From NCBI GenBank assembly GCA_965601825.1, contig OZ271839.1:2232001-2296000 (forward strand): a stretch of DNA of 64,000 nt, written 5' to 3'. Every line of letters begins with the position of its first letter. Within the stretch, counting starts at the first letter, position 1. The translations under genes and the position numbers were made by a program. Under the pieces are notes generated by a model. The model saw nothing but the letters and a program-made list of their open reading frames with translations. It did not search any database and was not told the origin of the DNA. Shown here piece by piece: positions 44,023-53,576 of this stretch. The stretch is from HXMU1420-13 sp965601825. Lineage in GTDB: Bacteria > Bacteroidota > Rhodothermia > Balneolales > Balneolaceae.

Positions 44023-45117
44023 ATGAGTTTAAGATGTGGTATTGTTGGTTTGCCAAATGTGGGTAAATCAACCTTGTTTAATGCTTTAAGTAACGCCGGG
44101 GCAGAATCAGCTAATTTTCCTTTTTGTACCATTGATCCAAATGTAGGTCAGGTTGCAGTGCCTGATACTCGACTAACTACTTTAGCAGGTTTAGCTGAAT
44201 CAGCAAGTGTAATTCCAACCAGCATTGAGTTTGTAGACATTGCAGGTTTAGTGAAAGGAGCAGCCGAAGGAAAGGGGAAAGGAAACGCCTTTCTATCACA
44301 CATTCGTGAAGTGGATTTGATTATTCACGTTGTTCGTTGTTTCGAGGATGATGATATCATCCATGTAGAAGGTGATGTAGATCCTGAACGAGACATTGCC
44401 ATTATAGAATCCGAATTGATCCTGAAAGACCTTGAAAGTGTAGAGAAGAGGGTAGAGAACTTAAAGAAGCAGTCAAAAAGCGGCGACAAAGCTATGAAAG
44501 CTCAGCTTGAAGTGGTGGATCGACTTAGAGTTCATTTAGAAGATGGGAATACAGCAAGAACCTTTGAAGTGACGGACGACCAAAGACAGGCCTACCGAGA
44601 TTTATTTTTACTATCAGCGAAGCCGGTTTTATATGCTTGTAATGTAGGTGAAAGCGATCTTGAATCCGGAAATGAACTAGTTGATGTTGTTAAGGAAGTT
44701 GCTTCTACCTTTGGTGATGAAGTAGTGATGTTCTGCGCTAAGATTGAAGCAGAAATAGCTGAGTTGGATGAAGAAGAAAAAGAGATGTTTCTTGAAGAGT
44801 TAGGAGTATCATCTGCCGGGTTGGATCGTTTAATTCATGCTGCATATGCTGAACTTGGGTTAATCACCTATTTCACAGTTGGACCAAAAGAGGCTCGAGC
44901 ATGGACTGTAAAAAAAGGAACAAAAGCTCCACAGGCTGCAGGTGTAATCCATACAGACTTCGAACGTGGATTTATTCGCGCTGAAACTATTGCTTACCAT
45001 GATTATTCGGAGTTAAAGAGTGAGAAAGCGGCCAAGGAAGCTGGAAAAATGCGTCAGGAAGGTAAAGAGTACGTCGTTGTGGATGGCGATGTAATGCTGT
45101 TCAGATTTAATGTATAA
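44023..45117 (+). CDS. ychF: YchF/Obg-type P-loop ATPase
   Basis: A 364 aa YchF: G1 GLPNVGKSTLFN, the switch region with DIAGLVKGAAEGKGKGNAFL, the insert helices in the middle, and a C-terminal TGS domain (about 280-364, ending VVDGDVMLFRFNV). YchF binds ATP rather than GTP and associates with ribosomes. Normal length. Its end converges on the STAS-like gene with a 3-nt gap. Confidence 0.97.
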   Translation: MSLRCGIVGLPNVGKSTLFNALSNAGAESANFPFCTIDPNVGQVAVPDTRLTTLAGLAESASVIPTSIEFVDIAGLVKGAAEGKGKGNAFLSHIREVDLIIHVVRCFEDDDIIHVEGDVDPERDIAIIESELILKDLESVEKRVENLKKQSKSGDKAMKAQLEVVDRLRVHLEDGNTARTFEVTDDQRQAYRDLFLLSAKPVLYACNVGESDLESGNELVDVVKEVASTFGDEVVMFCAKIEAEIAELDEEEKEMFLEELGVSSAGLDRLIHAAYAELGLITYFTVGPKEARAWTVKKGTKAPQAAGVIHTDFERGFIRAETIAYHDYSELKSEKAAKEAGKMRQEGKEYVVVDGDVMLFRFNV

Positions 45118-45120
45118 TTT

Positions 45121-45489
45121 TTATTTCAACCCAATTAACCAGTCTTTTGCTTCATCAAAATTATAAAAAAGTTTAATTCTCGTTTTCCCAGACTCTAGAG
45201 ATAGCATTGAAATTATTTTCAAAATCGGTAATTCCTTTTTGTAATAGACAGCAAAGTCAAAGCCATTAAATGTTTGTCTAAGTTTGCGTAAAAAAGCATA
45301 GCTGTCTTTGAAACCAAAATCTGATTCAATATACCTTAGATCAATCATTAGTTTGGTAGTGCTATATCCATCGCAGTATTCCTTAACTGTCTGAATGTCT
45401 GATAAACGATCATCGAGTGATTGTTCACTTAAAATTCGGCAATACACATACTCATTAGTTAAATCAAATTCTAAGACATCTATCATCAA
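45121..45489 (-). CDS. STAS/SpoIIAA-like small protein downstream of the giant kinase
   Basis: A 122 aa protein with a mixed alpha/beta profile: DVLEFDLTNEYVYCRIL, then TTKLMIDLRYIESDFGF, FDFAVYYKK and a C-terminal helix after RIKLFYNFDEAKDWL. It resembles the SpoIIAA-like protein at 23778-24164 in its C-terminal F...eA..WL. It starts 53 nt past the stop of the large PAS kinase on the same strand, so it may be its output partner. That role is inferred. Confidence 0.6.
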   Translation of the reverse strand: MMIDVLEFDLTNEYVYCRILSEQSLDDRLSDIQTVKEYCDGYSTTKLMIDLRYIESDFGFKDSYAFLRKLRQTFNGFDFAVYYKKELPILKIISMLSLESGKTRIKLFYNFDEAKDWLIGLK

Positions 45490-45542
45490 TAAAATTAGGC
45501 TTTATTAAAATGTGTCTTATGTTTTTCATAGCTAATACTCTT

Positions 45543-48500
45543 TTATAAGTATGAATGTGAACCCTGCTCCAAAAGAGGGAAGGAGAACTCAATTCCAAAA
45601 CCAACAGAATTAGTGAAGGAATAATCGGATTCCAACTGGGCTAATAATGTATTGATCAAGGTAAAGCCCAGTGAGTTTGGGGATGAGTGTCCATCTATTT
45701 TAAAACCTACACCATTATCCTTGTATACAATTTTAACAGCATTGTCTTCCTCTAATACGCTGAAGGAAATAGTTGGGTTTTCCACACCTTCAAAAGCGTG
45801 TTTCACTGAATTAGTGACTAACTCATTCACTAGCAAGCCAAGAGGAATTGCCTGATTAATATTCATTTCAAAATGCTGATCAATAAAAACCAATGGAGTT
45901 GGTGGATAAGTGCTTTTACTAACAGAAAGCACATTATTGAATAACTTATCGATGTATGTTTTTAAATTGATTTTTGAAAGTGTCTCGGAACTGTATAACA
46001 GTTCATGAACATCAGCAATACTTTTAATTCTATTGCTCATTTCATCATAGAACAATGAAACATCTTCATTATTAGCATTATGTGATTGAAGATGCAGTAA
46101 TCCAATAATTACTGCGAGATTATTTTTTACTCGATGATGAATCTCTTGTAGAAGGATAATTTTGTCATGTAATGACGAACTTAGCTCTTCTTTTAGGAGG
46201 GTTTCAGTAGTGATATCGAGATTTGTACCGATTATTCGTTTAGCGATTCCTTCTTCATCACGTTTGACTACTCTACCTTGATCTTTCACGTATACATAAT
46301 GTCCTTCTTTATGAAGTAAGCGTAGTATAATCTCAAAATCATCTTCACCAGAGTTTAAACGAATAAACTCTGTTTCAATGATAGAGCGATCTTCAGGATG
46401 AACTCGAGACATAAAAGTATTAGAATCGGTTTCAATTTCTCCCGGTTCGAATCCCATTATATGGTACCATCGAGTATTAACGGTGTTTATTCCGGTTTCT
46501 AAATCAAGATCCCATACGGCAAGATCGGCCCCTCTAATAGCAGCATCTAGTCTGTCTTCGCTATCTTTGATTTTTCTCAGAGCGTCTATTTGAGATGTAA
46601 CATCCTGGGTCGTTCCACTTAATCCAATTACAGTACCGGATTCATCTTTTTCAGGAACACCTATTGCACTAATATCTTTTAAAACTCCTTTATAAGTCTT
46701 TATTCTGAAAAGCACTTCATACTTTTCTCCATTGTTGAAAGCATTTTGAATTTTTTCATGTACGATTTCACTATTCTCAACTATTAATTCAAAAATTAAT
46801 TCGTCATAATCAGGAATACCATCAACTTGGTCTCGATCATATAACCGATACATTTCATCAGACCATGTACTTTTACCTGTTCTGAAATCAAAATGCCAAT
46901 CTCCAATCATTCCGGCTTCTTGCGCATTCTCAAGTCTTGTAATAGCAGCCTGGAGAGCAGTCTTACTTTCAACTTCTTTTGTAATGTCTAGATCTGTACC
47001 AATTAGGCGCTTTACTTTACCTTCAACATTTCTCTCAATAACCCTACCACGATTTCTAATTACCAAATAGGAACCATTTAGGTGCTTTTTTCTTATAACG
47101 ATATCAAACTCATCATTACCATTATTTAATTTATCAGTAGTATCATTAATTATGGCATGATCTTCTGGGTGTAAGACTGCTAGAAATTCATCGAAGTTAG
47201 TTTCAAGTGCGCCTACTTCTTTACCTAACATCGTATACCATCTTGAATTCACAGTGTTTTTTCCGGATTCAAAATCTAAGTCCCATACGGCTAAGTCAGC
47301 ACCATGAATAGCTGAATCTAATCTTTCTTTACTTTCAACTTCACTGGTAATATCTAAATGGGTTCCAATTGCTCGTAAGGCTACACCATTTTCATCTCTT
47401 TGAATTACTCTACCTTGATCTCTAATTACTCTGTAAGAACTATCTTTATGTCTTAAACGGATCTTAAAGTCTAATTCGTCGATTCCTTGTTCAATAATCT
47501 TAAAACCTTCACCTATTATTGGTAAATCTTCCGGGTGAATCAATTGTAGTAGAGTATCAAAATTCGCTTCAATTTCACCTGGTTCATACCCAATCATTTC
47601 AAACCATCGGTCGTTAACTACATTAACACCGGTAGAGAAATTCATATCCCAAACTCCTAAATCAGCACCTTTTATTGCAGACTCAAGCCTTTCTTCAACT
47701 TCTTTTCTATCTCTCTGGGCCTCCATCCGAGTAGTTATATCTTGTGCAGTACCAAAAAGTGCGATAACATTTCCAGCTTCATCTTTAACCGGAATACCAA
47801 CGGCCATTACATCCTTAATTCTTTCTTTGTCTGATATAACTTGAATGGGTAATTCGTAGGGGATACCATCAGAAATAGCAAGTTGAATCGACTCGTGTAA
47901 TTTGTCACTTTGTTCAATTGTATGTTTGAAGATTAGTTCTTCATAACTAAAAGGTCCTTTTGAAACATCACGATCATAGATATCAAAAGTCTCGTCAGAC
48001 CATGTGATAATCTGAGTGGCTAAATCAAAATGCCAATCACCAATTTTACCCGCTTTTTGAGCATTATTTAATCGTTCATTAGATTCAACTAGTGCGCTTT
48101 CATACTCAACTTCTTTGGTGACATCAACCGCTATTGTATCCCAAATTACTTGATTATTCTCTTTTTTAGATCTTGGTTTTCCGGACGTTCGAATCCATTT
48201 CCTTTTACCACTAGGGGTAGTCATTTTATATTGAAAATTCCAAAGAGTAAGATTCTCAGCTGATTCAATAATTGTAGGAATCATTCTTTCCACGTCTTGT
48301 GGATCTATGAGATTCCATAATTTCATGTTGTCTTCAAGAATATCTCTTTGGGTTTCTTCAAATATTTCAAAACAACGTTCACTGATATATTCTATAGTTC
48401 CAGGGTTGTCGTCTCCCATACTGTATCGTAAAACAACACCAGGAAGGTTTTCCGTTAACGAACGGAATAACTCTTCACTTCTAATTAGGTGTTTTTCCGA

Positions 48501-49658
48501 TTCAATTTCTTTGGTTACTTCAAATATAACTGTAGACCATGTTACTAGATTTGTTTTCTCATCCTTAGATGGTGTACCTGTAGCTCGTAACCATTTGTGA
48601 TTACCTTGCGGAGTAGTCAACCTATATTGAAAACTCCATGGAGTCAGGTTTCTTGCCGATTCTTCGACACTTATAGCTAATTCTTCAAGATCATTTTCAT
48701 CGATGAGTGCCATCAATTTATTGTTGTCTTCCAGAATTTCCTTCTGTGACAAGCCGAAAATATCCTCGCAGCGCTCACTAATGTATTCTATAGTCCCCGG
48801 AAACTCATCACCCATGGTGTATCTCAATACTACACCGGATAGGTTTTCAGTTAACGAACGGAATAATTCTTCGTTAGCAGAGAGTAATAACTCAGCATTT
48901 TTCTTATCAGTAATATCTTCTTGAGTTGCTACAAACCCTGTGTGTTCACCATCTTCGAAAATTGGACTGATATCCAATTTGATCCAGTATTCAGAACCAT
49001 CTTTTTTGTAATTAAGCATTTCAGCGCTGCAAGGCTTCTTTGCATTAATACATTTTCTTAATCTCTTTCTTGTTTCAAGGTCTGTGTTATCACCCTGCAT
49101 TAATTTAGACGGGTAATTACCAACCGAGTCTTCATATGAATAGCTAGATAGGCTGCTAAATGCTTCATTTACCCAAATAATCCTTTCATTTACATCCGTT
49201 ACCATTACACCGCTATTTGTGTGTTTTGCAACTAGTGAAAGGATTCTAAGATCTTGGCTCTCTCTCTGCAAATTGATCAGAGCAGCTTTATTTTTTACCT
49301 CTTTAAGAATGGTCTGATTTAAACGATGAATATCTTTCTTTAAGATAATGTCATCAACGTTGCACTCAGTTATTAACCTTGCGATTTCATCATTGGTTAT
49401 ATCACCAGTGAGAATAATAATTGGTATATCAGCTTCTTCATCATTTAGGTATTTAATGACTTCGAAACTGGTATCATCTTCAAGTTGATGATCGGAGACT
49501 ATAATATCAGCATGTGAAAGGTTGCAATCGGAGACAAAGGATTTTGCACTAGTGAAATGCTCGATAGTGGCATTATTGTAGCCATTTTCAATAACCTTTT
49601 TAATAAGTTCAAAATCGCTCTCATTGTCTTCAATAAGAACTACCCTTATTTCCTTCAT
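45543..49658 (-). CDS. Giant receiver/multi-PAS/HisKA_2 sensor kinase
   Basis: A 1371 aa protein. Residues 1-125 form a receiver domain with phospho-acceptor Asp56 (VSDHQLED) and Lys in LKKD. Eight PAS/PAC units follow: one ordinary PAS near 135, two of type SLTENL(S/P)GVVLRY near 265 and 395, one NAQKAGKIGDWHFD, two AI(K/H)GADLxVWD, one NAQEAGMIGDWHFD and one more AIRGADLAVWD. The A-A-B-C-C-B-C order suggests internal duplication. The end is HisKA_2 (EIHHRVKNNLAVI) plus HATPase (LLVNELVTNSVKHAF). A soluble hybrid that receives phosphate and senses several signals. The next gene downstream is STAS-like. Confidence 0.9.
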   Translation of the reverse strand: MKEIRVVLIEDNESDFELIKKVIENGYNNATIEHFTSAKSFVSDCNLSHADIIVSDHQLEDDTSFEVIKYLNDEEADIPIIILTGDITNDEIARLITECNVDDIILKKDIHRLNQTILKEVKNKAALINLQRESQDLRILSLVAKHTNSGVMVTDVNERIIWVNEAFSSLSSYSYEDSVGNYPSKLMQGDNTDLETRKRLRKCINAKKPCSAEMLNYKKDGSEYWIKLDISPIFEDGEHTGFVATQEDITDKKNAELLLSANEELFRSLTENLSGVVLRYTMGDEFPGTIEYISERCEDIFGLSQKEILEDNNKLMALIDENDLEELAISVEESARNLTPWSFQYRLTTPQGNHKWLRATGTPSKDEKTNLVTWSTVIFEVTKEIESEKHLIRSEELFRSLTENLPGVVLRYSMGDDNPGTIEYISERCFEIFEETQRDILEDNMKLWNLIDPQDVERMIPTIIESAENLTLWNFQYKMTTPSGKRKWIRTSGKPRSKKENNQVIWDTIAVDVTKEVEYESALVESNERLNNAQKAGKIGDWHFDLATQIITWSDETFDIYDRDVSKGPFSYEELIFKHTIEQSDKLHESIQLAISDGIPYELPIQVISDKERIKDVMAVGIPVKDEAGNVIALFGTAQDITTRMEAQRDRKEVEERLESAIKGADLGVWDMNFSTGVNVVNDRWFEMIGYEPGEIEANFDTLLQLIHPEDLPIIGEGFKIIEQGIDELDFKIRLRHKDSSYRVIRDQGRVIQRDENGVALRAIGTHLDITSEVESKERLDSAIHGADLAVWDLDFESGKNTVNSRWYTMLGKEVGALETNFDEFLAVLHPEDHAIINDTTDKLNNGNDEFDIVIRKKHLNGSYLVIRNRGRVIERNVEGKVKRLIGTDLDITKEVESKTALQAAITRLENAQEAGMIGDWHFDFRTGKSTWSDEMYRLYDRDQVDGIPDYDELIFELIVENSEIVHEKIQNAFNNGEKYEVLFRIKTYKGVLKDISAIGVPEKDESGTVIGLSGTTQDVTSQIDALRKIKDSEDRLDAAIRGADLAVWDLDLETGINTVNTRWYHIMGFEPGEIETDSNTFMSRVHPEDRSIIETEFIRLNSGEDDFEIILRLLHKEGHYVYVKDQGRVVKRDEEGIAKRIIGTNLDITTETLLKEELSSSLHDKIILLQEIHHRVKNNLAVIIGLLHLQSHNANNEDVSLFYDEMSNRIKSIADVHELLYSSETLSKINLKTYIDKLFNNVLSVSKSTYPPTPLVFIDQHFEMNINQAIPLGLLVNELVTNSVKHAFEGVENPTISFSVLEEDNAVKIVYKDNGVGFKIDGHSSPNSLGFTLINTLLAQLESDYSFTNSVGFGIEFSFPLLEQGSHSYL

Positions 49659-49794
49659 TTCAAATGTTCAAACTCCGATAATTGTCACTCGACTCAAGTA
49701 GATAAATCACTCTAATATTAAATAGAGTTTCATAAAGACTAATAAAAGTACTTATTGGATTATTTGCTAATCTAAATAAGCAATTAAATCCTGA

Positions 49795-50454
49795 TCAGGA
49801 TTTTAACTTATGCTTGTTTAGATATAAGAATCCAATCCAAACAAGGCTAAGTCCACCAAATATGGCAATGAAAGTAAAAATGGCAGGACCCGGATCATCG
49901 AATGTTGAAATAGATCCTGAGTAAGCTGCAATAGCTGCGTATGGTAGACTGCCTAATGAATAAAAAAGCAGGTATTTCCAATATGGCATTTTTGTTACAC
50001 CGGCTAAACAACTGGTCACTTCAGGCAGCATTGGGGCAGCACGACAGAGCATTAAACTAAAAGGACCAAACATTGAAAAAAGACGAGTCATTTCTTGCTT
50101 CTGTTTTTCATCTTTGGTGATGAAGTTAAGAAGCTTTTCTCCATGAAAGCGGCTTATTACATATCCCATAGTTCCGGCACCTAGCATTCCGATACTGGAA
50201 TAGAAAAGGCCTAATTCAACTCCTAGAAAAAAACCGGACATAATGGTCAAAGAAAGGGTAGGAATAGCGATAAATAAGTCGATCAGCATTAGAGCAACAA
50301 TTATGCTTCCAACTATCCAAGGAGATAGCTCCATTGCTGCTTCTAACCACACTTTAATATCGTCGGCACTTAATACTCCAAGTAGTTTAAAAACTACAAG
50401 AGTGAAGGTGAAAAACGCACCCAGAAGTACTACGAATTTTATTAAAGCTTTCAT
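49795..50454 (-). CDS. TVP38/TMEM64 (VTT-domain) membrane protein
   Basis: A 219 aa inner-membrane protein with about five hydrophobic segments (for example FVVLLGAFFTFTLVVF and IVGSIIVALMLIDLF). The VTT core appears in IPTLSLTIMSGFFLGVELGLF and FSLMLCRAAPMLPEVTSCLAG. It is related to DedA and eukaryotic VMP1/TMEM41 lipid scramblases. Its role in this organism is unknown. A 106-nt gap separates it from the SPOR lipoprotein gene. Confidence 0.85.
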   Translation of the reverse strand: MKALIKFVVLLGAFFTFTLVVFKLLGVLSADDIKVWLEAAMELSPWIVGSIIVALMLIDLFIAIPTLSLTIMSGFFLGVELGLFYSSIGMLGAGTMGYVISRFHGEKLLNFITKDEKQKQEMTRLFSMFGPFSLMLCRAAPMLPEVTSCLAGVTKMPYWKYLLFYSLGSLPYAAIAAYSGSISTFDDPGPAIFTFIAIFGGLSLVWIGFLYLNKHKLKS

Positions 50455-50560
50455 TTATCAGATTTGATCGAATGCAAAACCTGCAAGAGTCTTAATACGT
50501 TCCGAAATTAAAAACAAAACCGACTTGTATCCAACATCATTCAAGGGATAAATATACAGT

Positions 50561-51139
50561 CTAATTTAAGCCAATAATAACAGTATCAGCAGGAACATTG
50601 TATGGGTTAACTCTATCGAATACGACCCATGAATCACGAAATCGTCTTTTTAGTAAATTCGAAAAATCGATGGCTTTTTCTCGGTCATGAAAATCGCCAA
50701 CATGTACCCTATAAAAAGGTGATCTGAAGAATGTATAAGTTTCTGCTTGATAGCCATCGATATTTTCAGCTGACCAGGCTCTGAATCGCTTTGCTGCAGT
50801 ATCCGCTAAAGCAACGTCTTGTCCTGAATAGATCTGAACCCGATATCCTTCAAATAAATCTACTTCTTCCTCTTCAATCTCAATTTTTATTCTTGAATAG
50901 GCTTCCGGTATTTCATTCTGGCGATTAAAATAGGTGTCAGAAAGTGAACTCAAATAGGGATAGCTTACTTCTGCGTTAGCTTCTTCAGGTTCTTCCTCAG
51001 TATTTGGGAAGGTAGTCGGCTCAACTATTTCTATGTCTTGAGGTTGAACATCTTCTGTTTGATCAGAATCATCCATGACAACTGGTTCCGTCGAAGAACA
51101 TGCAGATACAAGTAAAAGCAAAATTAATAAGTAGCGCAT
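50561..51139 (-). CDS. SPOR-domain lipoprotein
   Basis: A 192 aa lipoprotein. Start ATG 51139 gives signal MRYLLILLLLVSAC with lipobox Cys14; the longer frame to 51277 overlaps the aldehyde-dehydrogenase-like gene. The C-terminal 75 residues form a SPOR domain (YRVQIYSGQDVALADTAAKRF, then FYRVHVGDFHDREKAIDF), which binds denuded peptidoglycan at the septum. A disordered acidic linker joins them. It begins one nt past the ALDH fragment stop, so it may be in that operon. Confidence 0.83.
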   Translation of the reverse strand: MRYLLILLLLVSACSSTEPVVMDDSDQTEDVQPQDIEIVEPTTFPNTEEEPEEANAEVSYPYLSSLSDTYFNRQNEIPEAYSRIKIEIEEEEVDLFEGYRVQIYSGQDVALADTAAKRFRAWSAENIDGYQAETYTFFRSPFYRVHVGDFHDREKAIDFSNLLKRRFRDSWVVFDRVNPYNVPADTVIIGLN

Positions 51140-51140
51140 T

Positions 51141-52004
51141 TTAAAAACCAACAGGATGCCAGGTGGTTTTAGTTTCCTGAACATCGGTGATGAAATATGG
51201 ACTTTCAGCATCATCAGAGTACCAATCATCAATTGGGTTTTTAATAATTCTTTTGATGTTTTCGGCTGCAAGTTCATCGATTTTTTTAGCCATTTCTGGA
51301 GTTAATGTATCAGTGTAGCACAATGCATTTACATCCATATGGCCAGCAAAATGTTCCGCTAATTCTTCTTTTTTCCCAGTAATGATATTTACTACACCTC
51401 CCGGTACGTCCGAAGAGTTTAAAACCTCTGCAAATGTAATGGATGGAAGGGGATGTGATTCAGATGAAAGAACCACACAAGTATTGCCACCTGCAATAAC
51501 AGGAGCAATCATGGATACTAATCCAAGAAGAGGACTATTTTCAGCAGCAAGTATTCCTACAACTCCCGTTGGAACCATTAAACTGAAATTAAAGTGGGCG
51601 CTCGCAACCGGGTTCACACTGCCAAATACCTGTTGGTACTTATCAGTCCAGCCAGCGTAATAAATCAATCGATCAATAGACGCATTTACATCTGCTTCAG
51701 CTTCAGCAGTAGAAAAGCCAATTCGAGAAAGCTCCTTCTCAAATTCAACACGTCGACTTTCCATCATTTCGGCAATTCTGTAAAGAATTTGTCCACGATT
51801 GTAAGCATTTCTTTTACTCCATCCTGAAAATGCTCCCCGTGCGGTTTTTACTGCATTTCTCACATCTTTGCGACTGCCCAGACACGCATTTGCAAGTAAA
51901 TCACCTTCACTATCAAAGACTTTATAAAAACGACCTGATTCGGTGCGAGGGAATTGCCCCCCGATATACATTTTGTAGGTTTTTAAAACTTCTAAATGGC
52001 TCAT
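51141..52004 (-). CDS. Truncated aldehyde-dehydrogenase-like protein (no catalytic Cys domain)
   Basis: A 287 aa protein matching the N-terminal, coenzyme-binding half of ALDH (MYIGGQFPRTESGRFYKVFD, then ILAAENSPLLGLVSMIAPVIAGGNTCVV, then DVPGGVVNIITGKKEEL). It stops before the catalytic Glu and Cys region and has its own C-terminal end (TTWHPVGF). The open frame is intact and well conserved in style, so it is not obviously a fresh pseudogene. It lies 73 nt downstream of a full ALDH, suggesting a paired non-catalytic or structural paralogue. Confidence 0.75.
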   Translation of the reverse strand: MSHLEVLKTYKMYIGGQFPRTESGRFYKVFDSEGDLLANACLGSRKDVRNAVKTARGAFSGWSKRNAYNRGQILYRIAEMMESRRVEFEKELSRIGFSTAEAEADVNASIDRLIYYAGWTDKYQQVFGSVNPVASAHFNFSLMVPTGVVGILAAENSPLLGLVSMIAPVIAGGNTCVVLSSESHPLPSITFAEVLNSSDVPGGVVNIITGKKEELAEHFAGHMDVNALCYTDTLTPEMAKKIDELAAENIKRIIKNPIDDWYSDDAESPYFITDVQETKTTWHPVGF

Positions 52005-52010
52005 TTTATC

Positions 52011-52073
52011 GACGATTGACGAAAGACGAATGACGAAAGACTCATTTGTCTGTCGCCGTTGGTCATCCGTCGT
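52011..52073 (-). repeat. Inverted heptad repeat between the two ALDH genes
   Basis: Nine 7-nt units: GACGATT, GACGAAA, GACGAAT, GACGAAA and GACTCAT, then in inverted sense TTGTCTG, TCGCCGT, TGGTCAT and CCGTCGT. The two halves are imperfect reverse complements, so the RNA could fold as a long, mismatched hairpin. It fills nearly the whole 73-nt gap between the two ALDH genes of this operon. Confidence 0.65.
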
Positions 52074-52077
52074 TAAT

Positions 52078-53574
52078 TTAAAATTTTGTATATGCTGCTA
52101 ATCCGTGAAGTCCGCCTTCGCGACCAACACCACTTTCCTTGAATCCACCGAATGGAGAGGTTGGATCAAATTTATTGTAGGTATTTGCCCAAACAACACC
52201 TGATCTTAAACCGGATCCCACTTTAAAGATTTTTGATCCTTTGTCAGTCCAAACTCCACCAGCTAAACCATACGGAGTATTATTTGCTTTCTGAATGGCT
52301 TCATCCGCAGTTCTGAAAGTCTGAACTGTTAATACAGGTCCGAAGATTTCTTCCTGTACCACTCGATTTGATTGAGCTACGTCAGTTAACAGAGTAGGGC
52401 GAATGAAATATCCATTTTCTGGGATAGTGCATTTACTTTGATATACATTAGCACCTTCTTCAACACCAATTTGAAGGTACTTATTGATGGTCTCGAATTG
52501 AGATTCCGAGTTGATGGCACCAACATCTGTGTTCTTATCAAGTGGATCTCCAACAATCAGGGTTTCCATTCTATCCTGAAGTTTTTGTATCACCAAATCT
52601 GCAACACCTTCCTGTACCAATAAACGTGAACCAGCACAACATACATGTCCTTGATTAAAGAAAATCGCATTGATGATACCTTCCACTGCCTGATCAATTG
52701 GTGCATCTTCAAAAACAATCATGGCACCTTTACCACCAAGTTCAAGAGTGAATTTCTTGTCAGTTCCCGCAATTGATTTCTGAATCAGTTTTCCAACTCC
52801 GGTTGATCCGGTAAATGCAATTTTATCAATTCTTTTGTGATTGACAATCTCAGCACCAGTTTGACCTGCACCAGTTACAATATTTACAACTCCGGCTGGT
52901 AGTCCGGCATCCTGAACAAGTTCTGCAAACTTAAGTGCAGTTAGTGATGTAGTTTCTGCCGGTTTTAGAACTACGGTATTTCCACAAGCAAGGGCAGGAG
53001 CAATTTTCCATGCTAACATTAGTAAAGGGAAATTCCATGGGATGATTTGTCCACAAACCCCAATTGGTTCGGGCTTTTTGCCTGGAAAAGCATACTCCAG
53101 TTTATCTGCCCAGCCTGCATAATAGAAAAAATGTGCCGCAACAAGTGGAACATCTACATCACGAGATTCGCGAATGGGTTTACCACCATCCATACTTTCT
53201 AGTACAGAAAACTCACGGGCTCTTTCCTGAATCATTCGAGCAATACGATATAAGTATTTACCTCTTTGTTTGCCCGAAATACTACTCCACTCGCCATCAA
53301 AAGCTTTCCGAGCAGCTTTTACTGCTTTATCGACATCAGCCTGAGTTGCTTCTGCGAATTCAGTGATAACTTCTTTAGTCGCAGGATTTGTAGTTGGGAA
53401 ATATCGGCCTTTAGATGGCTTTACAAATTTACCACCAATAAATAGTTCATATTTATCTTTGATCTCAACATGTGAAGTGCTTTCCGGTGCCGGATCGTAC
53501 TCCCAAACAGATGCAAAGTCCAATTTTGAATTTGGAGAAGTAGGTTTATAAGTAGTTCTAGCTATTTCAGACAT
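52078..53574 (-). CDS. NAD(P)-dependent aldehyde dehydrogenase
   Basis: A 498 aa full-length ALDH: coenzyme loop GSTGVGK, base Glu in LELGGKGAMIV, and catalytic Cys in FFNQGHVCCAGSR, all in the usual order, with the C-terminal part ending GGFKESGVGREGGLHGLAAY. Oxidises an aldehyde to the acid. Because deoC lies upstream on the same strand, acetaldehyde from deoxyribose-5-phosphate cleavage is a likely substrate. That is an inference from context. It starts 2 nt past the RAYT stop. Confidence 0.92.
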   Translation of the reverse strand: MSEIARTTYKPTSPNSKLDFASVWEYDPAPESTSHVEIKDKYELFIGGKFVKPSKGRYFPTTNPATKEVITEFAEATQADVDKAVKAARKAFDGEWSSISGKQRGKYLYRIARMIQERAREFSVLESMDGGKPIRESRDVDVPLVAAHFFYYAGWADKLEYAFPGKKPEPIGVCGQIIPWNFPLLMLAWKIAPALACGNTVVLKPAETTSLTALKFAELVQDAGLPAGVVNIVTGAGQTGAEIVNHKRIDKIAFTGSTGVGKLIQKSIAGTDKKFTLELGGKGAMIVFEDAPIDQAVEGIINAIFFNQGHVCCAGSRLLVQEGVADLVIQKLQDRMETLIVGDPLDKNTDVGAINSESQFETINKYLQIGVEEGANVYQSKCTIPENGYFIRPTLLTDVAQSNRVVQEEIFGPVLTVQTFRTADEAIQKANNTPYGLAGGVWTDKGSKIFKVGSGLRSGVVWANTYNKFDPTSPFGGFKESGVGREGGLHGLAAYTKF

Positions 53575-53576
53575 TG

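Noticed and set aside
51141..52004. ALDH fragment as a fresh pseudogene
   Set aside because: The frame is intact with a distinct C-terminal end and no stop or frameshift.
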